Positions 22,801 through 37,800 of a stretch of DNA of 64,000 nucleotides are shown here, one piece after another. How positions within the stretch are numbered: the stretch's first letter is position 1; each line of letters begins with the position of its first letter. The position numbers and the translations under genes were made by a program. This DNA is from Certhia americana. Its lineage: Eukaryota > Chordata > Aves > Passeriformes > Certhiidae. The DNA is taken from contig JAGMWU010000043.1 in NCBI GenBank assembly GCA_018697195.1, positions 1-64,000 of the forward strand, written 5' to 3'. The notes under the pieces were generated by a model. It searched no databases. It worked only from the letters and a program-made list of their open reading frames with translations, and was not told the DNA's origin.

Positions 22801-25800
22801 TGTTTCCATGAGGATTAACAAAACCTGCAGTTTTCCACCTAGATTTACAGATGAAGGAATTAATTCACCTGCACAGAAAGAACCGATGTCTCAGAATGGG
22901 AAAGCACAGAACTAGAAGAGAGAAGAAAACAGCATTCAGATTGGTAATTATTTTGTAATGAAGCAGAGGCAGAGAAGCTTAAAGAGACATTGTCAAGTAT
23001 TCTAACAATCAAACTATATTGTATTAAAAAATAAAGCATTCAAGGGCATAAATTAACAATTTACCAAAAGCCATGAAACCAAAGAAATTTCAGTGGAGAT
23101 CCCAACATTTTAGTCATCTAAGAGCAACTAATATTAGGATCCTTTTAGTTTTCCAAACCTACTGAAATGCAAAATACAAAACTGACTGGTCATCATGGGA
23201 AGTGACTCTACATATTGCTGTCAAAATACCCTAGTGGGTTAGTGTATAGATGGGGCATTAGGAATATCAGAATTTGGCGTACCAGTTTTTAACTTGTCTC
23301 TTTAAGGAAGGAGCAATAGGCTATGATCACACTGGTTAACCCCAGGTTTACTTTCTAGGAGCAACAATAAACCCCAGGTCAAGAAATCTAAAGGTCCAAA
23401 TGCCCAAGATACTAAAAGCAAATCAGAAGCATCAGATACCTCCTTCTAAACAATGTATTATATCTCAAGTGATGTGTATGAAGGTAACATCAATACCCTG
23501 ATGTGAAATATTTTCTATCCGCAGAGGTAAATAAATAGGTTTACGTGCGCTCCGCTCTACACATACACCTAACAAGAGAGAAGAATGAAATGTGCTTGCC
23601 ACAGCCAATTTGGCTCACAAATATTCAGCCAAATTATAGATCTTCACCTTCAGAAGCTCATCCTCGCCAGCATCAGGAAACTTCTCATGCAGGGAGTCTT
23701 TTAGGACCTTGGCAATGAAACGCATTCCATAACTGAGAGAAAGAAAAGGTCAAATAAGACTGCTGCAAGCATGAAGACAACAGCAACTTCTCTGGGATAA
23801 CACTGCTGCATCACACTCACGGGATTTTGTCCACTGAACTAATAATGGCAGACAGGAATTTGTCTGTCACTGTCCTCATGTTTCTGATTGAGGCCTCCAG
23901 GCGCGTCCTCACCTCTTCATGACATAAGGCTTGCTCAGGTGTAACATCATATGGTAGTTTGCTATTTGAAAAAGTCAGACATACAAAGGAGAAGTATTAC
24001 TCAGGCCAGTACACTTCTAGAACGTACAGCCTGACACAGAAACACGCATATATTCACTTCATTGCCAAAAGCTATGCTTTTAATTAACCAGACTGGCACC
24101 ATCAGAGCTGAAATTCTTATGCTTTTACTTCCTTTATTCTCCCTTGCAATGGCCACTGAGAGAAAGACCCAGCTAACTCAGAACTGAATCTTTTTTTTAC
24201 AGCATGCACACTAGGCAAAAAAAAGCACCATCTGTAATGCATAGTGGTACTTCAGACTGCAAATTAGTGAAAACCAAAGCTACACACTTGGGTATTAAGA
24301 TGATGAAAACCTGGAGACAAGCAGAAGTTAGGGCAGCATCCATAAAATCAATATAACATGCTGCTGAAGGAATAGTTATCTTTTTTTCAATCAGCTGAAA
24401 CTACTGCATAGTATTCCAGCGAACACAGACAGATGGAGCTGGTAATTCATAAAGGTGTATCCTAAATCTCATGTATAGAAGAATCTGAACACACGTCTTC
24501 ACTTCCATTTTTAACATGTCCAGATTTTTGCAAAAATGTGCAAAGGTATATGACTGCAGATTGCTTTAGATATGAAAGAACTCATTCATCTGTATGGCTT
24601 TTGCTTATTTTTTTAAGTATGTTAAAAAACCTCAGTAACACAACAGAACCCTCAAGTTCTACCAAATCACAACCACTGAAGAAAAAGAAACCAGAATGAC
24701 ACAAAATCATATAGCTCAATACAACTGTCATCAGTGGCTGGTATTAATTAGAAAGACGATAGAACCAAGAGTGGCTTTGTGTGCTTGCGAAGAGTACCTG
24801 TTTGCAAAGGCCACGCATGACATGAACACGGACTGACATAGAAGCGATTCCCAAATACATTTTCTTACAATACATTCTTTCAGGTTAGAGGGTGTCTCAT
24901 AGCTAGCTATCAAGTTAACACAGGAAAACACCAAAGAGCATTGCTTCCATCACCTAATGATATTCCTGTTCAATACTCTTAACATCATAACCAGAACATG
25001 AATATGGACCAGAATATGAACTTTAGAACTCTTAGATTACAGCTGTCTTGATGATACAATCAGTTGGACAGATGCATGCAGTGGAGCCAAGGATGGTTTT
25101 GAATGACTAACTGAGCAATGCAAAGTAGCTAAGCAATGTTTAGAAAAAGATGGTATTAACAGGTCCCATACCTGGCCTCTCCCGTTTGAGATTCCATCTG
25201 GTTAACCCAAGACTTGTAAATATCCACAGGATCAGTTTTGATATTAAGTGACTTGTCATCAATGATTTCCTTCACAACTGGTGCAAGGATCTGCCTCAGG
25301 GCATTCTGACCACGGGCACCACGATTGAAACTTACCACCATTTTAATAACAGTAGGATTCCCAGTCACAATTTCATGTATCTGGTCTACTTTTGATCTGA
25401 AGAAGAAAGAATCTATATGAAATGTGAGGTATGCATAACTCTGTCACTGCCTACACTTTCCCTGGACTACTGTTCCAAGCATGACTTAGGGAGGTGGGGG
25501 GGACGGGACAGGACACACGTTTTTGAGAAGTTGTTATTTTTCAGGGCACATATCATCTTCATGCTTAAGGAAAGCATTCCCAAAAATGCTTAAGGATAGT
25601 TCCTCATAAAGTTCATTGCATATTCTTCCTCACAACAAGTTGTGCCACTCTGCATTGCAAAGACCTGAAGTCAGGTAACACTGAGCTCCTAAGGCCTAAC
25701 CAATCCCATGAAACATGTCTGAGGACAGCCAGAGTTTCTAACATTGACAGGAAACAGAAATGCCCAACAACAGAGATTTCAGACTTCTCACTAGCTTTTG

Positions 25801-28800
25801 GAAATCCAGAGAGCTTAGATTTAGCTCTCTTCCTGCCTTGTAAAGCCTGAGTTTGCAATTTTTTGGACATATTTATAATCAGACACTGGAGAATTGAGAT
25901 TAGACTGAATCATAGCATGAATTTGCATCAGATCAGAAGTAGCTGCCATGCTGAGCAATGAAATCTTGATTGAAGTGAAAAGCCCTCATCTTCAATGGGG
26001 ATTTGATTCTTCTTTTATAGATTACATTAACAGAGATGAAATGGGAAGAGGACAATGAAGGGACAGATTAGCATTATCTGCATATAAGCACTAGACTTTA
26101 ACATGAAAATGGCCTCAATTTCAGGAACTGCCAAAACTGATTCAACAGCAAGAATGTGCCGTATGCTCCCACGTACTTGATCTCTTCCTGCAGTGCTGTT
26201 TGGAAAAGTCGCAACAACAGGTATTCCTCTCTTTGATTGGATGCATAGTTATACAACGTGAAGATGACAGAATCCATGAATTTTGTGGATTTATTTTGAG
26301 GCATCTGAAAAATCAGCTTGGCCAAGTAGGTTGGGTTAGTCTACAACAAGAAGAAAAATTACTTAGTGTGTGCATGTCCTTGCTGGTGTCGTTAAAAACT
26401 AAGGTGGCTCAAAACAGTTGCTGGTTGGACTTGATCTTAAAGGTCTTTTCCAACCTCACTGCTTGTATGACAACTACCATGAATAAGCAAAGACTGTGCT
26501 AAGACATACAGGCTTCTATGACAAAAGAGCGGTGTAAGAAGTTGCTTACCTGAAGTAGGTAGAACAAATGCTGATAGGCTTCCAACTTTTCTCTCTTTTC
26601 TTTGCTCAGTGCTTTCAAACCTCCCCTTTGTTTGTTCAGCATCATCATGTCAGAGAGCTGTTCCTTGTTCTTCTTGGTAAGTTTTTTGCTATGAGAAACA
26701 ACATCCTGGAAAGAAAGAACAGATACAGATTTCACTCTTGGAAACTTCTAACAAGCAATACTGGAAAACAGTTGCATCTGAGAGCCACTCCTCTTGGACA
26801 TGGAAATGCAGGGTCAAGGAATGCCTGGGGCTACTAAAGTGAAGCATTATTTGCTATGGCAGCAGTTTCTCCAACTGGAAGTACATGTTCTGCTTTGTTC
26901 CTACTTTGTGAATTTGTCTGAAACCCTAGAAGGGGTCAGTAACTCTTGGTAGCAATTATTATCAGAGTTGGTAGCATTCTGAAGATGCTTGGAAATGTTT
27001 TCCTTTTTTAAACTGGGCTAACAGTTTAAAAATACTGTTCCATATTCAGCTAGCTAACTACCTCCACATACTCTGACAGCAATGGCATTTTTCACTGCAA
27101 GCATCAGCACAACCACTGCAGTTTCCTTCTAAGATAGATTTCACTACACCAATTGACATTTTGCAACTCAGAGAAGCCTAGTGTAATGAATCCAGGACCA
27201 CATGAAAAGCTGCAGCTTTTCAGTACTTTAGTTTGAAGACAAGACAATGCTGTATCAGCAAGAGCCCTTTTTTTTTTTTTTCTTTTAAATTAATCATACC
27301 AGCCAAGCTTAGATAGAGGGGCCTTCCTTTAACCAACAAGCAACCAAACTGCACAAGCATGTCTCCTGCCTCCAAAAGTACCCCCCTGACTGCAAGCTTG
27401 CAGCATGTGACTCTTTTAACCTCAAAGGAGCAACAAAACAGAGTCTCAAACCCCTTTCAATACAAAACTTGTTGCATTCATTAGATCAAGATACTGTTGT
27501 TGCCTTTCTTAGCTTCAGGACTTGTTTCTTCTCCTCCTACAGTTTTCTTTCTAGGGATACATACGAAATTAGTGGAATGGACTGAGAACATACTGGGAAT
27601 AAAAATTAAGTCTGGGGAAACATTTTCTACTGGGCCTGAGCAACTGACATCTGAGGCCAGGAGCCATCCATGCTAACTACCACTGGGCTTAATTCAATGT
27701 GTGGTTTGTCTCCCAACAGCACATTTCTTACCTGCAATGTAATTTTGTTTTTCACTAGCAAACCAATTTTGATGTCCATGAGATTGAGGTCATTTTCCAG
27801 CTGCTGATTGGATCGTATCAAGGTTACAACTTCTTCACGCAGTTTCATTAGCTCAAGCTCCTCCTGAAAATCTTGGTCACTCTGATCGAGCAAGTGGACA
27901 AATTTCCGAACCACAGCCATAGGTGGGTTTTCAGCATTAACTAAAACCAGACAAAATAACAGACAGCAATAGGGGATGGCAAATAGAAGTAAATATATGC
28001 CTTATCTATGTTTAAACAGCACATCAAAGAGCAGCCAGAGTCAAATTCCTACCACCATGTCTAAACAGCTTCAGACATTTTGATTTTCCTGTTTGGAGAA
28101 AATTGAAAGAGAAGCAAAACAAGAACAAAGTCAGTACTAGCATAGCATAGCCCACACTGTCAGAGCTAACTGCAAAGCCACAGTTCTACTTTTCAGCATT
28201 AAAAAAAAAAAAAAATAAAAAAAAAAATCAAGGTCTCCTTCAGCCTCAAGAACTACCTACTCCCTGCACTGCCCTATAAACTTCATCCCAATTGCTCCTC
28301 AAAACTGCCTTGATGTTATAGATCACACAGCCAACATCATACTGGTTGACAAGAAGGTTGACATGACCCAGCAATGTGCACTTGCAGCACAGAAAGCTAA
28401 CTGCACCCTGGGTTGCAACAAAAGCAGTGTGGTCAGGAGGTCAAGACATTCTCCTCCCCCACTCCACTCTCACAGGACCCCAGCTGGAGTACTGTGTTCA
28501 GCACTGGGGCCCCCAACATAATAATAAGGATGTGGAGCTGCAGGACCGAGTCCAGAGGATAGCTACAATGATGATCAGGGGGCTCTAGCATCTCTCCTAT
28601 GGAGACAGGCAGAGAGATTTGGGGAATCTCTTCTACGAATCTATGATCCCTCACAAAGAGAGATTTGAGGCACATCCGTTTATCCTCTTGGCAATACTTA
28701 CTGAGGGTTTTGTAGTCTTCTCGTGCTTTGTTCGCTCGGATAAAGGCTTGAATTTTTACAACATCATTTATCTAGGATTTAAGAAACAAAAAAGCACTTG

Positions 28801-31800
28801 ACATCATTCTGGAAAGAGTACCAAAGACAGGTACAGAATACATTTAACAAGATTGCCTCTTACGTGGTTTCTGAAATACTGCAGACGATCTCTGTAACGT
28901 CTTCTGGCTTGATACATCCTGGTCATTGATTGAATCTATTGAAGGGTAACCGAAACACTCAGAAACCTCACCTATGAAATTCACTACCCCAAAGGTTTAC
29001 CAAAAAAGTCAGCAGGGAACCCGCACTACCTTTACTACTTGGTCCTTCTGAGCATGCAGGTAATCCAAACGGATTTGATATGCCTTCCTTTGCTTGTAGC
29101 CACGCCACTGAGACTGAAATCAAAATAGGTACACTCACTTTACTTTCCAATTAAACGGAAGTAATTACAAATCTCAGCTTCTTTGTGTTCCTCAGCTTCC
29201 AACTGCCCTTTTGGCTAAATGAAACATGAAGGAGACATGTTTGTCTTACCAAGAGATACACTGTGTAAAGCATTAACTATTTTCCAGCTGTAATCATGAG
29301 AGATTTGAAATTACCCCATGAAGAGTCTCAGCCTTCTGAAGCACTGTTAGGGATCAAGGATGCAGTAAAAACAGTCAAGTTGAGAGAAACCGTTCTACAT
29401 GAGGATCATGTGTTAGCTGCAGCTGCTAGTGAGAACAATGATGTAACATTTTTAGCCTTTCCAGTGGATCCACTGCCATCCATACTTGGGAAGAGAAGGC
29501 AGGCAAGGGGTTGGACAACAAAAGGGAGAGAGTGTTATTTTAATGAGCTGGGAGTACGTGTGGAGGTTCTGTTAAATGTAAGAGCAGAGTATGTGCTACT
29601 TAGGCAGAAACAAATAGACATATACTGCTGAAATAATAAAATGGTAATAGGGTGCAAAGCAACTATTTCACTGGCATACATTTCACTTACAACACCACAG
29701 AAAGAATTCTTTTGTTGCTGTCCTGTAAATGCACCCAATTTCATGCTGAATTATCCTACCATCTCTTTCAGGTCCTCAATCTTTCAAATCCCTTGACAAA
29801 TTTGAAGAGAAGCATTGTACTCAAGAATACTGAAAACCACGTTGTTTCTCTTTAATTCATGACAAATCACAGCAGCAACGCATCTTATGGTATTATCACC
29901 ATCAAAATACTCAACACACTTCATATTTCCTTATTCCCAAAACATTGAAACATGTAAAAAGATAATTGGTAAAGCTTCTGCAAATAAGTTTTTCCTCTCT
30001 TCAATTCTATGTGATTATTGGACTGATTATATATGACATCTAAAAGCAAGTAATATACCAAAACTCACAGGGAGAAGGAAATGTTTTTTAGATAATTTAT
30101 AATACAAGGCAAAGACAATTCTGCGCTGTAACTACCTGAATTGAACAAAAACTGTCAATAAGCTTGAGTACAGGAAACTGCAGAGTACAAGTTCCGAACA
30201 GAATTAAAGGGTATCACTACCTGAATGCAAGTGATTGCTGGGACTTGCTTCTTCAAAAAATTCATTCTTGAGTTGAACTCCTGGCGAACGAGATACCCTC
30301 GACAGCAAGCCTGAAGCTTCGTAATCAGGTTCTCATTTGCAAGCCACAACTGTTCTCGGTTGTATGCTGCAGTGACTCCAGATATGGTGCTCTGGTTTAA
30401 TGTTATGATAGGAAGAGGAGCCAGAAAAAGAAAATGGAAATAAAAGAAAAATGCTATTACATCAGCTTTCCACACTGTGCTTATAAGAAACTCCAAAGTT
30501 GTCTTTCAAAAAACAGTGACATCATGGTCCTGGTACTCTTTTAGTGACAGGATAAATTTTTCTGAAATAGGACGAGTTGTTACACACACAATCTGATATG
30601 CATAGCAAATCAAATGAGTTACTAAGCTTGTTAACATGACTATGGCATTGAAGCACTCTATCTTAGAGCTGCATTTAGGGTGGGAATGGTACAAACACCA
30701 ATTTCTGAGAGGAAGAGCATGTGTTAATTTACTCTACCTGTATTTCTTCCCGTGACAGCTGAGTGTCATTTTGCACAAATTCTGCTGGTTCATCCCATCC
30801 TCCCTCTCTGGTCCGCAGGTTATGATAATAATGATAGCCTCCTCTCACCCAGTGTTTCACCCACTCACTGCCATTGCCTCCTAAAAGCAGAAACTTCAGT
30901 TGGAAGTCTGAAAATCTGACAAGTGTCTTACCTTTCAAACATACAAATGTTACAACCAGGAAATCTATTTTACAAATTCTTCTTACTCCAAGAAAAGAAA
31001 GGAATATTTCTGAGTCCCTAGTGACCTCATATGAAAGCTACCTAAACACAACATATTCTACAGGTGGAGAACACTATACCATTCACATGCTTTCTTTGAA
31101 AAAAACCCTCCTTATTTTACAGAGCATCCACAATTGCCATCTACAACACAAGATTTTTTTCCCAGGGACTTTTTTACCTCTGGTTTCCAATTCCATGTAC
31201 AATAGTCTTGCATTTATTTCACTACACACAGTTAGCTACTTAAGGTGTACCTGCTGCCCTTTTCTTGACTTCTGACAGCTCTTGCTGGTATGTCTCAGCA
31301 CATTCTGGAGTGACTCCGTATAGCCCAACATCAGGTGAACGCAAGGCACTCAGGGTCTGGCTAACATCACCATGATCTACTGCTTCATTAATGGCCAGAA
31401 TTCCTAAGGAGACTTGGATAACACCAGGAAGCAGGTTAGCTCAGGGGCTCAGTAGCTCACAGCAAGCACAGAATGGCAGAACAGAGCATGGCAACATGGA
31501 ACACACTCTTATAGCTGGGTTGCATGTAAGATACACAAATTTTAGGTGCACATAAACATGATACATAAATAAAAAAACAACTAGACAACTTGCAGTCTAG
31601 AGGCCTCTTCAGTACAGAGTGCCCAATCATGTGAGAAACTGCCCCTGACAGCATGTAATCTGTGTGCTCCAAGTCCCAGTATGGTGCTGATTTACCACCA
31701 GAACTTTTCAACACAGAGAGTTACAGCTCTCCTCTTGACATCTGTTTCAGTTAACACAGTTTCTTCTAGCAGAGCCAGTCACAACTCAAAAGAGGCCTTT

Positions 31801-34800
31801 TCAACAATAAGAGCCGTAATTACTTAATTGTTTCTGCAGACACAAACAACATCATTATAAAGACTGGAATGCAACAATGGGTGAATCTGCAAACTGTGTT
31901 AAGGAGCAAAGGTAAGTATCACTGATGTGCAATATCCTCTGTATCTGAAAAACATGTGTTTGTCTGTTAACACCTAAGAGAACCTAGACAAGACAACAAT
32001 ACCTCACACAAATAAAAGGTAATGCTCACCAGAAAACACCATTTTAGTTGTGCATGTGAACACTCTCACTTCTAACTAACCACCCACAGACAAGCACAAT
32101 TAGTCGCAAATGAGAAACAATTTGATAGAGATTTGTCCAACAAGGTAACATGGTCTAATGGTCACATGCAAACCTGGAAAAAAATGCATATTCCCCCACA
32201 ACAGAAGAAATTTAGTACTTGAAAAATCTGACATTCACTCCTCAAAAAAACACACCCGCACCAGAAGCCTGTAGGTTCATTTGGTTTCCTCTGCCCCCAG
32301 CTTCTTCTTAAATAACTGGTACTTGGTTGGTAGTGGAGATTAATTGCAATACTATGTGGTAATACTTACATCTCTGGGACTCCTCTGTGTCCTTGTTAGC
32401 CTTATGAATCCCATCCTGAATTTCATCTAGCCAAAGTACAGCTGTTTCATCCTGTGTGTCCTGAAGAGAATACAAAAAGAAAAATATACAGTATCAGGAG
32501 AAAAGTATCATTATTTTTGCAAAGTAAGATGACCTATATTCAGAAATAGCCAATAGAGTAGTTTTCCATATCAGAGAGAATAGAAAGTATTTCAATCTTC
32601 CTAACTGACTCCAGCACAAGGACATAATGTGGATTTGTGACTGGCAGAGACTATTACAGCATTGCCAAACTCAATACTTTCTCCCAGACAAAAAATCTTT
32701 TCAGGAAACAGAACAAACAAGAAATTCTATCAATGGGAATCACTCTAATAAGCTGAGTGGACACAAGGCCAGGGACTTGGTACCAGCTAGTCGTAAAGCC
32801 ATAATAGCTAAGAGGATATAGTTTCCCAGGAAGTTAGTCCTTCAATAGATGAATACACAGAGCTGCCGAGGCACATCTGTGTCCAGAAACTAATAAACCT
32901 TTGGGTAACTAACATTACATCAGGCGGTCAATTTCTGTGCCCACAAAACTTCACAAACCTGTACAAACTAGGGTTTGCAAAAAGCATCATACGTATTGTG
33001 CATGGGCATACACACATAGCAGTCGAAGCCATGTTTTAAATCTTTATTTTAACAGATTGCTTGTCAAAGAGCAGTAATCACACAGTATCTTTGGCTGTGA
33101 AATCCATCTAAATGAGCTAATGTTACATGCAGAAATTTGAGAGGAGGAAAGGGACAAGTGTTTTGCAAATCCCAAAATATATATAAAGAACAATGACCCA
33201 GCAGTTGCCAAGCATAAGCTTCTCCCCACCCACTGGTGCTTCCTGTAGGAAACTACCAAAGAACGGCTAAGATGCAATTGCCATTCCTCTGACAACTTTC
33301 CTCATACAAACAGAACACAGGAAACATTTAGTTCTGGAATGGAATAATAACCACACTGCACAAAAGAACCACTATCTACAATATTCAAGAACTTTAAGGC
33401 CAGACTTAAAATGAACATTTTAGGTTTCCTTACATGCTTCCAATACTTTTCCCACTGTTTCGGCAGATCTGAAACTAACTGGCTAAATTATACTTCATTC
33501 AAGAGCGTAACATGACCTTCACAGGCAGATTTCATCTGAAAGCCAGAGAGTCCCACAAGAGTACTAGCAACAGCAAAATTCCTGTCCAGGACATGGGGGA
33601 GAATCATCACTGTAACTCTACTGTACTATCTACCCACAGAACTCAGCCTGAAGACTACCAAAACCATCTCATGCTTCTCCACAGTTTGCAAGGCTTTCTG
33701 CAAGGTATACACAGTAACATACTAGAGTCTACAGTTTTTTTCACTCTCACTTCCTCACATCAGAAACATGCATGATACAGCGCTCCCCATTCAAGTAAGC
33801 AACTGAACAATATCTTCAGGTGAACTACAACCCCTCTCAGCCCCAGGTACAGGAATCACTACTTCGTAACAGTTGACTTCAGACTGTGCTTATTATCCCC
33901 ACGTTGTTAGTTTATAATATGATCTTTCTATTTCTGGAATTACTCCCATGCTGCTGAGAGAAGCCCTTTATTTATCTTATGCCTAAATAAGGTAATTTCA
34001 TACAGACTCAGAAGTTACCAGCACAGTCTGGCAAAAATTTAAGCACAGGATTAAAAGACTTCATTGTTTCATTCTGACTCAGCAAGAGGAAATGCTTCAG
34101 CACAAAATGGATCCTGAGGAACATTAACCCTGTCAAGATCCTTGGGAAAGCTGCTTAATGATTATCATCAGAACTGCGTACAGTTTTCAGCTAATGTCAT
34201 CACACTGTTTTACCTTTAGTCAAAAACAAAATGTTCAACACAATCTAGACCTTAGCCTCTATACTTTGCTATTAAAGTCTTATATACATTGCTATTAGAG
34301 CAATGAGCTCCACAGCAGAAAAAAGAAAACAAAACACTCTCAGGCCACTGAAAGCAGACATCTGCTACTTCTCTGCAAATAGATAAGGAAAAAAAAATCA
34401 GTGACCTATCCCTACTAACCAAAAATCACTTGCATACACACATGCATGCATAACCCTTTCTTATAACTGTAAGATGAAACTTGCTCTTCCTCTGATCATC
34501 TTCACATTTTGGTTAGTGAAAGCTGCAACTATATACAAAAAGGTAGAAGTCTTTGGCTAATGACAACTTCTGCTCATAGAAGTCATAAGCTATGAAAGTG
34601 TCATCAGGTGAACGACAGCATATATTTTGCTGGTAGCACGTATATTGCTTCACATCTTTTTTCTGATTTATCACTTTACAGATGTTTCTGCTTTCAGAAA
34701 CTTTCTTTTTGCCGTATATAACTATACCTAAGACTACATTTAACAAAGAACATTAGAAGAAAATACTTAAGCTTGCAGAAAACTTGCAATCAGAAGTTCA

Positions 34801-37800
34801 GTGCTCCTGGAATGAACAGGGTATCCTTGGAAGAACCGATGATGAATATTATTTTTCCACAAAAAATATACGTATCTCACTTGGGACCCAAGTTTAGCTG
34901 TAGCAAGCCACCATATGCACTTAATAACCTTATACCCATCTCCACAGTTCATGGTTTCAAACTGTTAAAGTCTCCTTTTCTAGTACAGAAAGATCCAAAC
35001 AGATTGGTTAAGATTCGTTGAAGGTATGCAGAATGCCCATCTCTCCATTGCCAATTTTGGTTCCTGACTTTTAAGACCAGTAGTAATCTAGTAACACTAA
35101 TGCAAAAGTCTTTCAAGAGGTGCATTTAAACAAGACTCACCTGTGCTTTCTCTCTCTTGGCTCGAAGTAGTGTATCCTGGTAATGCTGTGCTACCTTTGG
35201 GGCTACACCCTCCAATTTTGCTGCAGGAGTCTGTAAAGCTTGAAGAGTCTTCTTGGTGTCTCCTTCATCCAGAGCTTCATTAATAAGACCAATTGCCAAA
35301 ATCCCTAGGGAGGAATGCAAAGCGGGAGGAAAGAAAGTTCCACTCTTGGTCAACAATAATCAGAAGAAAAGTGCAGTTAGTCCTTCCTAAATCAAGTAAC
35401 AGCTCAGAACTACAATATTTTTAACAGATAACATTATTTACTAGTAAAGAAACCAAGGCTATATCTCCCCTGCAAAGGAGTTGTAATTCTTGTGCATTGC
35501 AATTAAAAAAAAAAATTTTTAAAACAAAAAATAAACAAAAAAACAAAAAAACAAAAAAAAAAAAAAAACAAAAAAAAAACAAAAAACAAACTTAGGGAGA
35601 CCACATGCAGGGACAAAACTGAATCCTCAGACACGCACCTCAGAGCTTCTAGAAAGCCCAAATGGTCAGAGTTCACAATATTCCATGGTTCTGGCTTCTC
35701 TAGAAAGAAATTTTCACACAAAACTAAAGACTAGCATGGAATACCATTTGAAAATACAGTAATTTGATGTTTTCTTAGAAAACTCTTTTATTAAGGACAT
35801 ATGCAGTATCAGAGAAATGGATGCTATCCAAACATGAAACAACTCATGAAACAACTCAGGTTGAGATGAATCCCAGAGTTCATACGATTAAGCTTCCTTC
35901 TTAAATTAGGATCCAACTCTGGTTACTGTTGTTCAAAGGTTGTGACTCTTCAACACAAGACTCACAAAACAGAAATTCATACAAAAAATAGAACATCTTA
36001 GGGAAGAGATTATATTTGGATGGAGTAGAGGTCAGGGAAAATCTATGTTGAGGACTAAAATGCATTACTAAAATGATCGCATGGTTTCTATCAAAAAACA
36101 GATACAATAACTTAAGAAAGGGCACAGGGAAAAAGTACATATATCTATATGTATTGCTGCAAAGCTTGAGGATCTTCTCTGTCTAATTTAACTTATTCAC
36201 AGAGAGAAGATAAAGCATCTTTGTATATTTGAAGCAGACCAAAGAATTATGAAATCCCCCAGGAGAACAATTTACCTCATTACAGGATTTTCTGTACCTT
36301 TTCTTACATGATAATGTAATGCCTTAGTGGTGATTCCTTGATCACACCTTTTATATAAATGCAAAGAAACATGTTTCCATGCTCCAGGTCAATAAAACCC
36401 TCTAGGGAAACAGTGAGCAGTGCGATTGCAGGGCATAACACGCACATCACAACTGAAGGATTAACTCATCATGGTCATGGTGAGAGCTCAGAGATCAGTG
36501 TCCCCACAACCAGGGAGCTGGAGGCTCACCAGTGATCTGTGTTAGAAACCTGTAACTTCAGAGGGTTTTTGCACATCTTCTGATTAGGGAGCTAAATAAT
36601 GGGAAATAAACCAGGGAAAGAAATACTGGGAAGGTAAAAAGACTAATGGAGATTTAAAAAAAAAAAAAAAAAAAAAATAGAAAAAAAAAAGAAAAAAAAA
36701 AAGAATAAAAGGAAGAAGAGGAAAACCTGAAGAGGGGAAAAGTTGCCATCAAAGAAAGGATAAGACTTCAAGAAAAATATCTTCTACTGAACACAGCAAA
36801 TTAGGAAGAAGGATGGAGCACTCCAAGACAAGGCTACAACTAAGTTGAGAGATTCTGGTAATACTAGCTTAAGTTTGAGGGACTGAAGCAAAATTAGAAG
36901 ATTCTAGACTAATCCTAGTCTCTCACACCAGACAATGCATTTTCAATCCAAAAAGGGTTGAAATTTACACTGGAAGGACTAATGAACAGTTTTGAAACAG
37001 TGACGTCAATACCACGAGCACAACAGACTGCCTGATCTCTCAAATCAACAAACAGCCCTGCAATCAAGACTTTCATACTACAGATAACCAAGTCTTGTTC
37101 ACAACTAACGTCTTCCTAAATGTATGACAACTACAAGTCAATCAATAACTTTTTTTATTGACACACATCTAATTTCAGCACTTTTTATAAGCTATGATTG
37201 GTCTAGCATGAATTGAACAGAAGAAACTTACTTTCATGTTCTTCACGCACAACTTTATTCACATGATCAACACATGACTGGATATCATTCCATGTGATAA
37301 ATTCATTTCCTTCTGCACTTCTCTCAGCTTTCAGCTTCACCAAGTCATCAATGTATCTGTCAGAAAATAAAACCCAAACCCAGTAAACATCACATTGCAA
37401 CAAGTTGCTCTGGGAGCACACAACCCAGCACTGAGAACTGCACACAAAGTGGGAGAGGTAACATGAAGGTTGAAGCTGAAAATGGGGAGAAGGAAAAATG
37501 CTTGTGTGCGTACAGGATGTCAGCACAAATGTGAAGTAGATTCAAACACACAAAATTGCCGAAAAAGCACTGAAACACTGAATAAGGGTCCAGGGCAAAG
37601 AAAATGGTGGATAAGCTGGCATACGTACTAGTGACAACCTAACGGTATTACAGTATGGCTTTAATGTGAAATCTGTAAGAAAGCATTGAGAGACAGCACA
37701 GGAATCAGACCAGTAAGAAACAGTAATCGCAAAAACAAGATGCAAGAGACAGCAGAGATTAAATCCATATTGTAACAAATAATGTAGAAATAATGTAAAA

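Noticed and set aside
31251..31403. Exon 17 starting at GAATTCTGG
   Set aside because: It would join T to GA across the splice and give TGA. The AG nine bases upstream restores FSLG, matching the family.
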